64,000 nt of DNA from Streptomyces spinoverrucosus (GCF_015712165.1 NZ_JADPZX010000001.1:2976001-3040000), one strand, 5' to 3'. Counted from the first letter of the stretch, positions 8,949-17,036 are shown. Made by a program: numbers and translations. Notes: generated by a model from the sequence alone, not told the origin.

Positions 8949-9259
8949 GGAAGGACGTACCCCCTCGGATGAGGTCGGGGAGCGACGGAGACGATCTGGA
9001 CCGGTTGCCGGCCTCGATGCACGGGCCGGAAACCGGCCCGTCGCCTCTTCGTCCGTGCTGTGACCGCACGATCGGGCTGGTGCAAAGGGCCTCCCGGGCG
9101 GACGGCCCCGTGCCGTCCGCTGAGATCCGACACCCGTGGTTCGGGCGTCGACCTGCTTGGCTTATGCCCTCGAAAACGCGCCGCCATGCCACGGCATATG
9201 ACGGCGCGCCGGTGAACTCCGTGTTAAGCGCGCTACGTCCGGGGGTCGAGGCGGGTCCG
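8949..9259. other. 311-bp intergenic region between phoH-type gene and uppS
   Basis: No gene is supported here. A perfect hairpin, ACGGGCCGG (9021-9029) and CCGGCCCGT (9033-9041) around AAA, is the only clear structure. It could end the uppS transcript before the PhoH gene promoter. The remaining sequence presumably holds that promoter, but I cannot place -10/-35 boxes with confidence. Confidence 0.6.
9021..9041 (-). terminator. Short perfect hairpin, probable terminator after uppS
   Basis: Nine-base arms ACGGGCCGG and CCGGCCCGT are separated by AAA. It lies on the minus-strand transcript between uppS (ends 9260) and the PhoH-type gene (starts 8948). There is no T-run, so its strength is uncertain. 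Confidence 0.6.
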
Positions 9260-10033
9260 TCAGCCGCCGTACCGGCGATGGCGCGCCGCGTAGTCGCGCA
9301 GGGCGCGCAGGAAGTCGACCTTGCGGAAGGCCGGCCAGAAGACCTCACAGAAGTAGTACTCGGAGTGGGCCGTCTGCCACAGCATGAATCCGGACAGCCG
9401 CTGCTCGCCGCTGGTGCGGATGACCAGGTCGGGGTCGGGCTGGTCGCCCGTGTAGAGGTGGCGGCCGATCGTGTCGACGTCGACGGCCTCGGCCACGTCC
9501 TCGACGGAGCGGCCCTTGTCGGCGGCGTCCAGCAGCATGGAGCGGACGGCGTCGGCGATCTCCTGGCGGCCGCCGTAGCCGATGGCGACGTTGACCAGTA
9601 TTCCCTCGACGTGCGCCGTGGCCTCCTCGGCCTCCTTGAGCGCGGTCTGCATCTGGGACGGCAGCAGGTCCGGGGTGCCGACGTGATGAACCCGCCAGCG
9701 ACCGTCGGCGGCGAGGGTGCGCACGACGTCCTCGATGATGCCGAGCAGCGGGACGAGCTCCTCCTGGGGACGGTCGAAGTTGTCCGTCGACAGCAGCCAG
9801 AGGGTGACCACCTCGACGTCCGTCTCGGCGCACCAGCCGAGAAACTCCTCGATCTTTTCGGCGCCGGCCCGGTGACCGTGCACGGTGGTGGAACCCGCGG
9901 CCTTCGCCCAGCGCCGGTTGCCGTCCATGATGACGCCGATGTGCTTGGGCACCTGAGCGTGGTCCAGGTGGCCTTCCACCCGGCGTGCGTACAGCCTGAC
10001 CAGCAGGCCGCGCAGCTTGTCGCGCAGGTTCAC
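9260..10033 (-). CDS. uppS: Isoprenyl (cis-prenyl) transferase, UppS-like
   Basis: A 257-residue cis-prenyltransferase that condenses isopentenyl diphosphate onto an allylic primer, supplying the polyprenyl carrier for cell-wall synthesis. Conserved elements in order are HIGVIMDGNRRWAK (catalytic D37), HGHRAGAE, LWLLSTDNF(D)RP, NVAIGYGGRQEI and RTSGEQRLSGFMLWQ with the terminal SEYYF. The start is GTG 10033, downstream of GGAGGGG. The frame stays open a further 74 codons but that extension is not conserved in kind. Streptomyces often has two cis-prenyltransferases; which product length this one makes cannot be told here. Confidence 0.93.
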   Translation of the reverse strand: MNLRDKLRGLLVRLYARRVEGHLDHAQVPKHIGVIMDGNRRWAKAAGSTTVHGHRAGAEKIEEFLGWCAETDVEVVTLWLLSTDNFDRPQEELVPLLGIIEDVVRTLAADGRWRVHHVGTPDLLPSQMQTALKEAEEATAHVEGILVNVAIGYGGRQEIADAVRSMLLDAADKGRSVEDVAEAVDVDTIGRHLYTGDQPDPDLVIRTSGEQRLSGFMLWQTAHSEYYFCEVFWPAFRKVDFLRALRDYAARHRRYGG

Positions 10034-10632
10034 GTGATTGTCAGCCCCTCCGTACGGATCGGACAGGTGCGGCCGAGCGCGCCCCCTGTCCGTATGACGG
10101 TCCCCGGAGGCGAAGCCTACCCCCGCGGTACGACAGCGCCCCAACGGGTGCTGGCGGGGCAGAAAAACGGGCCGGTCCGTGGGGGGGAGACGGACCGGCC
10201 CGAGGGGGGTTTCCACCATAACCCTTCGTAAGGGCTGCTGCGTGCATCGGCGCACGATAACTACTCTCCGAAATCACCCGGCAACGCGCCGGTGGCCGCG
10301 GAATGCCTGGTTCACAGCCCGTTCATGGCCGAATCTCAGGGGACGCGCGGGATTTTTCCGGCGTCCCCCTGACGGGCGACCCACCGGCCGACGGCGGCTT
10401 GACGCGCGGAAACAGGTTCTGGGCACCGCGCAGCCCCCTCCACTGCGCGGTGCCGCCCGCGCAGCTTTGCTCACGCGAATTACCTTGGTCTGAACTTACG
10501 CGATGTGTCAGGGGTGACGCGAGTGGCCGCCGATAACAATGTGGAAAACTCAGGCCACGGCTCGCGCCCCCGCGCCGACGGAGAAGCCCATAGAGGACAG
10601 AAACCGACCTCATTCCGGCCTAGCGTCCGCCC
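10034..10632. other. 599-bp intergenic region with an intrinsic terminator
   Basis: This region separates uppS (minus) from the winged-helix gene (plus) and must hold both promoters. The one strong structure is the minus-strand terminator at 10163-10201. A 78-codon minus-strand frame (10041-10277) crosses it, but it has no family features and I do not call it a gene. Confidence 0.6.
10163..10201 (-). terminator. Strong intrinsic terminator upstream of uppS
   Basis: GGGCCGGTCCGT (10169-10180) pairs perfectly with ACGGACCGGCCC (10190-10201). On the minus strand the hairpin is followed by CCGTTTTT (AAAAACGG at 10163-10170 on the plus strand), a textbook Rho-independent terminator, unusual in Streptomyces for its T-run. 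It lies about 130 bp upstream of the uppS start. It would therefore end a transcript coming from 10202-10630, or act as an attenuator of uppS. Confidence 0.8.
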
Positions 10633-11799
10633 ATGACCACGAAGAGCAAAGGGATCACCTGGGACCAGGCCGGCGCACGGCGACTGGACCGGCAGTTCCT
10701 GGCCAATCCCGCCCCGGACGGTACGCCGGTCGCCGACATCGTCACCGCGATGCGCGGGGCGCACGCCCAGGTGATGTCCGCGGCCGAACTGTCGGTGGCG
10801 GTACGGGCCACCGGCGTGACCCGGGCGGACGTCCGCGCCGCCCTGTGGGAGGAACGCTCGCTCATCAAGACGTACGGCCCGCGTGGGACCGTCCATCTGC
10901 TCGGCACCCGAGAACTCCCCCTGTGGAGCGCCGCCCTGACCGCCGTGCGGACCGGCGCCAATCCCTTCCCGCCGGACGTCCGGCTCACCGACGAGCAGAC
11001 CGAGCAGGTCGTCGCGGCGATCGGCGACGCGCTCGCCGACGCCTGTCTCACCGTGGACGAGCTGGGCGAGGCGATCGTCGCGCGGACCGGTCCGTGGGCC
11101 GGGGAGCGGGTGATGCCGGCCTTCCAGGAGCTGTGGCCACGCTGGCGCACGGTGCTGCATCTGGCCGGCCAGTCCGGCGCCGTGTGCTTCGGCCCGAACC
11201 GTGGCCGCAGAACGACGTACACCCGCCCGCCCCGCTTCACTCCGCTGCCCGCCGAGGAGGCGCTCCGGCTCCTCGTACGCCGCCATCTGCACGCCTACGG
11301 ACCGGCCACCCCGCAGCACTTCGCGAAGTGGCTGTCGGCGCTGCCCGATTGGGCCGGCAAGCTGTTCGCCTCGCTGGCGGCCGCCGGGGAGATCGAGGAG
11401 GTCGTGTTCGAGGGCACGCGCGCGTGGGTGGCGGCCGGCGACACGGAGTTCCCGCAGGGGCCGGTGCGGGGCGTACGGCTGCTGCCGTACTTCGACGCGT
11501 ACGGCATCGCCGCGCAGCCGCGCGAGCTGCTGTTCCCCGGGCGCGCCTACGAGCGGGCGCTGGCCCGCGGCCAGGCGGGCAACTTTCCGCTGCTGCTGGT
11601 CGACGGCGTGGTGGCCGGGGTGTGGCACCAGCGGCGCCAGGGACGGCGTATCAGGGTCACCGTGGAGCCGCTGGGCACTCTGACGGCACGACAGGAGCGG
11701 GACCTGACGGAGCAGGCCGAGCGGGTGGCGGCGGCGCTGGAGGCGGGCGGTGGGGCGGAGCTGGTGATCGGGGAGGTGACGGCGGGGCCGCACGCGTAG
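10633..11799 (+). CDS. Winged-helix DNA-binding domain-containing protein, 388 aa
   Basis: This matches the HTH_42 (YcaQ/AlkX-like) winged-helix family in length and layout. The N-terminal region begins TWDQAGARRLDRQFLA. Helical segments include SVAVRATGVTRADVRAALWE, then KTYGPRGTVHLLGTRELPLW, and the middle has RRHLHAYGPATPQHFAKWLS. The C-terminal part holds VRLLPYFDAY and LLVDGVVAGVWHQRRQGRR, both characteristic blocks. Some members are DNA glycosylases acting on bulky or crosslinked bases; most actinobacterial ones are uncharacterised. It starts at ATG 10633 and ends at a long inverted repeat shared with the convergent methyltransferase gene. Confidence 0.85.
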   Translation: MTTKSKGITWDQAGARRLDRQFLANPAPDGTPVADIVTAMRGAHAQVMSAAELSVAVRATGVTRADVRAALWEERSLIKTYGPRGTVHLLGTRELPLWSAALTAVRTGANPFPPDVRLTDEQTEQVVAAIGDALADACLTVDELGEAIVARTGPWAGERVMPAFQELWPRWRTVLHLAGQSGAVCFGPNRGRRTTYTRPPRFTPLPAEEALRLLVRRHLHAYGPATPQHFAKWLSALPDWAGKLFASLAAAGEIEEVVFEGTRAWVAAGDTEFPQGPVRGVRLLPYFDAYGIAAQPRELLFPGRAYERALARGQAGNFPLLLVDGVVAGVWHQRRQGRRIRVTVEPLGTLTARQERDLTEQAERVAAALEAGGGAELVIGEVTAGPHA

Positions 11800-11881
11800 G
11801 GCCTGTCCGGCGGATCAGGTCGCAGGGAATCGCGGTGATTCGTGGACCCCGCGTCTGCGGCATGATCCGCCGGACAGGCCC
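11799..11881. repeat. 19-bp perfect inverted repeat between convergent genes
   Basis: GGGCCTGTCCGGCGGATCA (11799-11817) is repeated in perfect inverse at 11863-11881, with 45 bp between the arms. It begins at the last base of the winged-helix gene and ends 8 bp before the stop of the convergent methyltransferase gene. It can fold in either transcript and so could be a bidirectional terminator. Its length, perfect arms and short non-coding core also fit a REP or MITE-like mobile palindrome. Confidence 0.8.
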
Positions 11882-11888
11882 GAGAGCC

Positions 11889-12707
11889 TCAGGCGGTTGG
11901 CTTGCGGACGTCGAAGAGGTGGCGGGTGCTGTGGGCCACGAAGGGACCCTCTGCCTCGATCCGCTCGTGCAGGGTGCGGAGCCTGTCCTCGTACGCCTCG
12001 ACGGTGAAGCCGGGGACCATCCAGATCACCTTGCGCAGGAAGTGGACGACGGCGGCGATGTCGTGGAACTCCATCCGCAGCCGCTCCGCGCGCAGCTCGA
12101 CGACCTCCAGTCCCGCCGCCTGAGCGCCCGCGCGCTCGCGGTCGGGGTGGCGGGCGCCGCGCACCTCCTCGGACTGCGGCCCGAGGAAGTACTCGACGAG
12201 TTCGAAGACGCTGCCGGGCCCGACATGCTGGGCGAAGTAGGTGCCACCGGGCTGGAGCACGCGCGCGATCTCGTCCCAGTGGGGCTGTACGGGGTGCCGG
12301 CTGGAGACCAGGTCGAAGGTGCCGTCGGCGAACGGCAGCGGCGCGTCCTCCGGCGCGGCGACGACCACGACGCCGCGCGGGCGGAGCCGGTCGGTGGCCT
12401 TGGCGACGTTCGGCGGCCAGCCCTCGGTCGCGGCGAGCAGGCGGGGCGGGTGCGCGGCGGCGCCGAGCGCGAAGTCGAGGACCTCGCCGCCGCCTGTCTG
12501 GACGTCCAGGGCGGCACGCGCGCGTGCGAGGCGCCCGGCGAGCGACTCGGCGTACCGCCAGGACGGCCGCGCCTCGGTGGCCCGCCCCTCGAACCAGGAG
12601 AAGTCCCAGCCCTCGGTGGGGACGGCGGCCCCTTCGGCGACGAGCTGCTCGAAGGTGGGGTGGGGTTTGAGGTGGCGGGGTTTCGTGGGGCGGGGTTCGT
12701 GCTGCAT
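11889..12707 (-). CDS. Class I SAM-dependent methyltransferase
   Basis: About 272 residues with a Rossmann-type methyltransferase core. Motif I is ALDVQTGGGEVLD (around residues 65-77), a post-I acidic region lies in VVVVAAPEDAPLPFADGTFD, and the motif after it contains IARVLQPGGTYFAQHVG. The domain belongs to the Methyltransf_11/UbiE type and the substrate is unknown. The ATG at 12707 gives a sensible N-terminus but has no clear ribosome binding site. An in-frame TTG at 12749 is an alternative. The gene is convergent with the winged-helix gene and followed in trans by the GntR regulator. Confidence 0.8.
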   Translation of the reverse strand: MQHEPRPTKPRHLKPHPTFEQLVAEGAAVPTEGWDFSWFEGRATEARPSWRYAESLAGRLARARAALDVQTGGGEVLDFALGAAAHPPRLLAATEGWPPNVAKATDRLRPRGVVVVAAPEDAPLPFADGTFDLVSSRHPVQPHWDEIARVLQPGGTYFAQHVGPGSVFELVEYFLGPQSEEVRGARHPDRERAGAQAAGLEVVELRAERLRMEFHDIAAVVHFLRKVIWMVPGFTVEAYEDRLRTLHERIEAEGPFVAHSTRHLFDVRKPTA

Positions 12708-12776
12708 GCGGTTGATGGTCGCAAGGGGTGGTCGGGGGCCGCTGCTCAATTTCCGCCGGGGTGACGGTGGCTTCGG

Positions 12777-13058
12777 CTACGCGGACGGCTGGGGAGGTTC
12801 GGAAGTGGGCGGCAGGGGGTCTGTGACGAACCACCCTCGCTGCGGTACGGCGTACACCCAACCCTCCTCGGCCAGCAGGCCAAGCCCTCGCCGCACAGTC
12901 GTCCGCGCGATCCCGTACCGCTGTACGAGCTGGGCTTCACTTGGCAGCATCCGCCCGGGCTGCCAGTCGCCGCGCTGAATCTGTGCACGCAGGATCTCGG
13001 CCAGTTGCCGATACGGGGTCAGTGGCGCGCCGTGATCGATCTCAGCGTCAGGGTTCAT
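12777..13058 (-). CDS. Small GntR-family transcriptional regulator
   Basis: A 93-residue protein that is essentially only the GntR winged helix: PYRQLAEILRAQIQRGDW, PGRMLPSEAQLVQRYGIART, VRRGLGLLAEEGWVY, then a short tail. There is no effector-binding domain. Such minimal GntR proteins are common in Streptomyces next to small divergent genes and in integrative elements. ATG 13058 is used; the frame is open further upstream to 13145, into the repeat-rich operator region. Four GATAC repeats lie upstream and it is divergent from two small genes, so it probably represses itself and them. Confidence 0.85.
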   Translation of the reverse strand: MNPDAEIDHGAPLTPYRQLAEILRAQIQRGDWQPGRMLPSEAQLVQRYGIARTTVRRGLGLLAEEGWVYAVPQRGWFVTDPLPPTSEPPQPSA

Positions 13059-13083
13059 GAGGCCGACGCTAAGCAAGGGCAGT

Positions 13084-13134
13084 GATACACGCTCTTTGAG
13101 ATACGTCTCGCTACGTAGCGATACAAGGCGATAC
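13084..13134. promoter_or_regulatory. GATAC repeat cluster, candidate GntR operator
   Basis: GATAC occurs four times on the plus strand, at 13084, 13100, 13120 and 13130, in the divergent region between the GntR gene and the small-gene pair. The palindrome GCTACGTAGC lies between the second and third copies. Spacings are 16, 20 and 10 bp. Repeated short motifs upstream of a divergent GntR gene are typical operators. Binding is inferred. Confidence 0.5.
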
Positions 13135-13152
13135 CATCGGCGCAACGAAACG

Positions 13153-13187
13153 CCCCGGCTGGAAGGGTGAGAGCTTCCGTGCCGGGG
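13153..13187 (+). promoter_or_regulatory. Leader hairpin ahead of the small-gene pair
   Basis: CCCCGGC (13153-13159) pairs with GCCGGGG (13181-13187), with an inner GGAAG/CTTCC stem. It ends 28 bp before the GTG start at 13215 and so lies in the 5' leader or promoter-proximal region. Its role is unknown. Confidence 0.5.
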
Positions 13188-13214
13188 CTCAGCCGACTGA
13201 GTAGGAGTCGACCT

Positions 13215-13502
13215 GTGCGCAGACTACTGGCCGCGATCCTGAGCCTCTTCCTGCCACCTCGCGGAGCGCACCGCGCCGTGGCACCTCTACCTCCCCCCAC
13301 TCCCTACCCGCCCACTCCCGCCTACCGACCCGCACCCCCGCGTCCACACCTCGACACCATCGCTGCCGATGGGATGCCCCTGGTCCGGCCGTACCTCGCC
13401 GTATGGGAGCGCGAGCGTGACGAACGTGGCCGCCGGGGCAACCAGCGTGAGCGGCGGGCCGTCCTGGGCCAGGACTACGTCCCGTGGGAGGCCACCGCAT
13501 GA
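13215..13502 (+). CDS. Small hypothetical protein, 95 aa, proline/arginine-rich
   Basis: I do not recognise a named family. The N-terminus has a short hydrophobic stretch (LLAAILSLFLPP), a proline-rich middle and a charged C-terminal half with WERERDERGRRGNQRERR. The GTG at 13215 is chosen for the AGGAG at 13203-13207 seven bases upstream. The stop overlaps the next gene (ATGA). The pair, divergent from a minimal GntR regulator, is a recurrent Streptomyces arrangement, but I cannot assign a role. Confidence 0.75.
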   Translation: MRRLLAAILSLFLPPRGAHRAVAPLPPPTPYPPTPAYRPAPPRPHLDTIAADGMPLVRPYLAVWERERDERGRRGNQRERRAVLGQDYVPWEATA

Positions 13503-13759
13503 GCCGCACATCGCGCCCCCGCAGCATCGGCGTCGACCCGGCCACAGGTAAGGAGGCATTCGTGGTCGCGCACCCGGGCAGCTTCCTTGAGTCGCTGGCC
13601 GACGCGCACGCCGTGAAGGCCGCCACGGTCCTGCTGACGGTGGTGGGGGCCGTACTTGAAGCGGGGAACGCGTCGGAATCGGAACTCGCCGCTTTCGTAC
13701 CGCCGTTGCACGCCGCGCTCGAAGAATGCGTCGGCATCATGACGGCTGACAGGAACTGA
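13499..13759 (+). CDS. Small hypothetical protein, 86 aa
   Basis: Unrecognised. The ATG at 13499 overlaps the stop of the preceding gene, so the two are co-translated. The protein begins MSRTSRPRSIGVDPATGKE. It continues as a predominantly helical alanine/leucine-rich segment (SFLESLADAHAVKAATVLL) ending with HAALEECVGIM. There is no signal peptide or membrane helix. A hairpin terminator follows 36 bp after the stop. Confidence 0.75.
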   Translation: MSRTSRPRSIGVDPATGKEAFVVAHPGSFLESLADAHAVKAATVLLTVVGAVLEAGNASESELAAFVPPLHAALEECVGIMTADRN

Positions 13760-13795
13760 CGGCGCAGAGGCAGCGGCCGCATGGCCGGTGGTGCC

Positions 13796-13829
13796 GGAGG
13801 TGCCCAGGGGCTCGCTGCTGGGCACCTCC
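13796..13829 (+). terminator. Hairpin terminator after the small-gene pair
   Basis: GGAGGTGCCCAG (13796-13807) and CTGGGCACCTCC (13818-13829) pair perfectly across a 10-base loop. It isolates the GntR-linked pair from the toxin gene that begins at 13978. Confidence 0.85.
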
Positions 13830-13977
13830 GATCAACATGACCGGGGCGCCAACCACTGGATGCCACTCCCGCACCGAACAGAACTCCTCGCCCGTCAGAC
13901 GCAGCACCCTCTCTTATACGATGAACCGCTGTTGAGAGTTGGTCCGATGACGCGCGGACGAGCGGGGGCGGTTGAGC

Positions 13978-16542
13978 GTGATCAAGCCGGAGCAGATCCC
14001 ACAGTTCACTGGTGACCTGGCCCAGCTGGAGACGGACTACACGGCGCTGAAGACGGACGCGGGGAACGTCCGTGACGCAGGCTCCGATGTGCACTCCCAG
14101 TTCCAGGGCCTGTCGGCGTACTACCAGGCGCCGGAGGCGGAGCAACTGTTCGCCACGACGACGCCGGTGAAGGACCGCGCGGACGCGTTCGCCGACGATC
14201 TGGAGACCGTCTCGGGGGCGCTGTCCGCCTACGCCACCGAAATCCGCCCGCTGGTGGCGAAGCTGAAGGAGCTGAAGACCAAGGCGCAGACGTTCGTCGA
14301 CTCCGTCAAGGACGACGACGAGTGGGAGTACGACGAGGACAAGGTCAGCGAGCACAACCAGCTCCGCGACGACATCACCGCCACCGTGGCCGCCTTCTGG
14401 GCGGCGGAACGCACCTGCCACAACAAAATCACCGCCTTGTGGGGCGGAACGCAGATGATGGCCGGGGACGGCTCCGACCGCACCGACCAGTACGGCTTCT
14501 CCGCCGAGGACATGAAGAACGCCAAACTCCCCTGGGGCGACCCGGTGGAGGAGAAGCACCACTGGTACGAGGTCGGCCACTGGGTGAAGTCGTTCGTGTG
14601 GGACGGCCTGATCGTCGACGGCATCTGGGGCACCATCAAGGGCCTGGGCACCCTGGTCGGCTTCGGCGGCTGGGACGCCATGGGCCAGGCCTGGAAAGGC
14701 CTCGCCCAGCTCGCCACCGGCCTGGCACTGTCCTCCATCCCCGGCGTCGGCACCCTCTTCTGGGCCCTCCCCGACGACAAACTCCCCTCCTGGATCCGCG
14801 ACTCACGCACCGCGATGAAGGAAACCGGCAAGGCACTGGTGGCCTGGGACCAGTGGGGCAAGAACCCCGCCCGCGCCGCCGGAGCCGTCACCTTCAACGT
14901 CCTCACCACCGTCTTCACCGGCGGCGCCGGTGCCGCCGCCTCGGGTGCAGGCAAAGCCGGCGCGGTAGCCCGGGTCCTGGGCACCACCGCGAGGGCCATC
15001 GACCCCATGACCTACATCGCCAAGGGCGCAGGCGCCGGCCTGTCCAAGATCGGCGACATCAGCGCCGCACTCAAGGGCGTCGGCAACATCGACATCCCGA
15101 CGTTGCCCGAGAACGCGATCACCCTGCCGGAAGGCGCAGTCCGCCTGCCGGACGGCACGGTACGGCTACCGGAAGGCGCGGCCGTTCCGCCGGGCGCGAC
15201 GCAGTTGCCGGACGGCAGCATCAAGCTGCCCGACGACGCCCCGGTACTACCGGAGGGAACGGTCCGGCTGCCCACGGAGGACGGTGCCCCGGCCCGCTAC
15301 TACGACCCGGACGGCAACATCCTCGACGAGGGCGGCAACGTCATCCAGAAGTCCGACGACGGCCCCGGCGACGTGGTGGACCAGCCCGACATCCCGCCCG
15401 CGGGCGCCGACGTCCCCCGCGTCGACTCCCCGGTCCGCGAACCGGTCATGGCGGGCGCCGCAACCCACACCACCGACAACACCGCCCAGCACATCCGCCT
15501 CGGCAACAGCCTCGACAACGTCGGTGATGTCGGCCGTGTAGGCGACGACACACCCACCACACCCGCAGTCAGTGCCGGCGGCGACATCCCGAACGTCCAT
15601 GCCAGCGCCGACCTGCCCAGCAACGGGTTGGGCAACAACCTCCCCGGCGGCGGAGTCGGTGACAACCTGCCCAGCGGCCAAGCCGACGACCTCGGCCGCA
15701 GCCCGGCCGCCGCAACATCGCACGACGGCCCGACGCCGCCGCACGACGGCCCTACCCCGCCGCACGACGGCCCGACGCCTCCGAACGGCCATGCTGACGA
15801 CGGCGTCCGCCATGACCCGAGCCCGGGCGGCCACGGCTGTGACGGTGTACCGGACAACCACGGAGAGCATCAGCCCGAGGTTCCGCGCACGGGCGACACC
15901 CCAGAGGGGATCCGGGTCGAGGACGACACGCCATTGCCGCCTCCCGGCGCCGGCGACAAGAACTTCGGCACACTGCCGGAGCACCGCATCACGGTCGATC
16001 CGGAAACCCAACTGATCACGCACATCGACGACCGTCCCGTCAGTGCCTGGTTGGACGACCTTTCTCGGGAGCGGGGTGTCGCCTACAGGGAGGCGAAGGA
16101 GGCCGGTGTCTTCTCCCGCAAGGAGGCCGGTGAATGCGTGGGTGCGGTCATCGACCTACGGACCGGTCAGATCTTCGAGGGGATCAACGGAAGGTCGAAC
16201 AACATCATTCCGGAGGATGAGCTCCACCCGACGCTCGCAGAGCGGAACGCGACCATCGGCGACCCGCCGCCCCACAAGGACCACCCGCTGGGTCACGCCG
16301 AGGTCAAGGCCGCGAACCAGTTGCTCTGGGAACGGACCAAGCGCGGCCTGCCCGACAGCCCGGAGGTGCTCTCCGAAATGCGGGCGTCGGTTGAGTTCCC
16401 GTTCATGAAGCACAAGGAAACCGGCTTGCCGGGCCGTCCGGCCCCCTTCTGCGCGAACTGCAACCATATGCTCGAAGGCACGCCGAGCACCCACGGCCGC
16501 TACACCGGCTTTCCGCCGAGTGACGAGAATTGGATCCCCTGA
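13978..16542 (+). CDS. Polymorphic toxin with WXG-like N-terminus and YwqJ-type deaminase domain
   Basis: An 854-residue modular toxin. Residues 1-110 are helical with an N-terminal pattern like WXG100/type VII targeting domains. Residues about 200-330 are hydrophobic and glycine-rich. Residues about 370-430 hold LPEG/LPDG repeats, and a long proline/asparagine/glycine linker includes three HDGPTPP copies. The C-terminal 170 residues fit the YwqJ deaminase family: H773-A774-E775 in LGHAEVKAANQ and C825-A-N-C828 are the zinc/catalytic signature of the cytidine-deaminase superfold. The target is probably a nucleic acid or nucleotide base. GTG 13978 is chosen over TTG 13972 because GGGGG lies 9 bases upstream. 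The YwqK antitoxin gene overlaps its stop. Confidence 0.88.
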   Translation: MIKPEQIPQFTGDLAQLETDYTALKTDAGNVRDAGSDVHSQFQGLSAYYQAPEAEQLFATTTPVKDRADAFADDLETVSGALSAYATEIRPLVAKLKELKTKAQTFVDSVKDDDEWEYDEDKVSEHNQLRDDITATVAAFWAAERTCHNKITALWGGTQMMAGDGSDRTDQYGFSAEDMKNAKLPWGDPVEEKHHWYEVGHWVKSFVWDGLIVDGIWGTIKGLGTLVGFGGWDAMGQAWKGLAQLATGLALSSIPGVGTLFWALPDDKLPSWIRDSRTAMKETGKALVAWDQWGKNPARAAGAVTFNVLTTVFTGGAGAAASGAGKAGAVARVLGTTARAIDPMTYIAKGAGAGLSKIGDISAALKGVGNIDIPTLPENAITLPEGAVRLPDGTVRLPEGAAVPPGATQLPDGSIKLPDDAPVLPEGTVRLPTEDGAPARYYDPDGNILDEGGNVIQKSDDGPGDVVDQPDIPPAGADVPRVDSPVREPVMAGAATHTTDNTAQHIRLGNSLDNVGDVGRVGDDTPTTPAVSAGGDIPNVHASADLPSNGLGNNLPGGGVGDNLPSGQADDLGRSPAAATSHDGPTPPHDGPTPPHDGPTPPNGHADDGVRHDPSPGGHGCDGVPDNHGEHQPEVPRTGDTPEGIRVEDDTPLPPPGAGDKNFGTLPEHRITVDPETQLITHIDDRPVSAWLDDLSRERGVAYREAKEAGVFSRKEAGECVGAVIDLRTGQIFEGINGRSNNIIPEDELHPTLAERNATIGDPPPHKDHPLGHAEVKAANQLLWERTKRGLPDSPEVLSEMRASVEFPFMKHKETGLPGRPAPFCANCNHMLEGTPSTHGRYTGFPPSDENWIP

Positions 16543-16910
16543 TGACAGCCGTGCAGCGCATTGACATCGACGACCCCGAAGTGGACATGGACGACTCGGA
16601 GCGGCTGTACTACCGAGACGAACCGTTCACCGGAGAAGTGACCGAACACCTCGGCGAGAGCCTCGTAAGCCTCGACACCTACGCCGACGGCTACAAGAAC
16701 GGCCCTTCCCGCGAGTGGCACAAAGACGGCACCCTCCGCTCCGAGGGAACACTTCGGGACGGGCTGCCCATCGGTGAGTTCAAGGAGTGGCATCCCAACG
16801 GGGTGCTCGCGGCGAAGCAGGTGTTCGCCGAGAACGGGATGACGCTCTTGGAGGACTACAAATGGGACGAGCACGGCCAGCCGACTCGAACCTGGCGAAA
16901 GGGCGCGTGA
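16542..16910 (+). CDS. YwqK-family antitoxin (MORN-like), immunity to the YwqJ-type toxin
   Basis: A 122-residue protein with the repeated Y-x-G-x5-W-x2-G-x-L pattern of YwqK/MORN-like antitoxins: LYYRDEPFTGEV, TYADGYKNGPSREWHKDG, LRSEGTLRDGLPIGEFKEW, HPNGVLAAKQVFAENG. In Bacillus YwqK pairs with the deaminase toxin YwqJ, so this gene is the expected immunity partner. ATG 16542 overlaps the toxin stop (TGATG), which ensures coupled synthesis. No signal peptide is visible, so it acts in the cytoplasm. A degraded second copy lies 50 bp downstream. Confidence 0.9.
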   Translation: MTAVQRIDIDDPEVDMDDSERLYYRDEPFTGEVTEHLGESLVSLDTYADGYKNGPSREWHKDGTLRSEGTLRDGLPIGEFKEWHPNGVLAAKQVFAENGMTLLEDYKWDEHGQPTRTWRKGA

Positions 16911-16955
16911 GCGGCTGAGCGCACATCAGCACGCCCTGGAGAACGTCGGTGTGGG

Positions 16956-17036
16956 CTGGCTCGGCGGTTGCTGTATCGCGGGGAGCTCTTCACTGATGAA
17001 GTCGCGGAGTATCTCGGCGATGGGAGAAAGGGCTGG
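16956..17036 (+). pseudogene. Remnant of a second YwqK-family immunity gene
   Basis: Translation from 16965 gives RLLYRGELFTDEVAEYLGDG. This aligns with RLYYRDEPFTGEVTEHLGES of the intact antitoxin just upstream at 13 of 20 positions. The similarity ends at about 17030, and no repeats follow. The fragment is in frame with the next gene but upstream of its better supported start at 17082. It looks like the stump of a lost immunity gene, left by recombination that brought in the downstream gene. Confidence 0.65.

Noticed and set aside
10041..10277. 78-codon minus-strand frame upstream of uppS
   Set aside because: No ribosome binding site, no domain and a strong terminator inside it.
15721..15782. 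HDGPTPP repeats as a possible CRISPR-like array
   Set aside because: They are contiguous in-frame coding repeats in the toxin linker without spacers.
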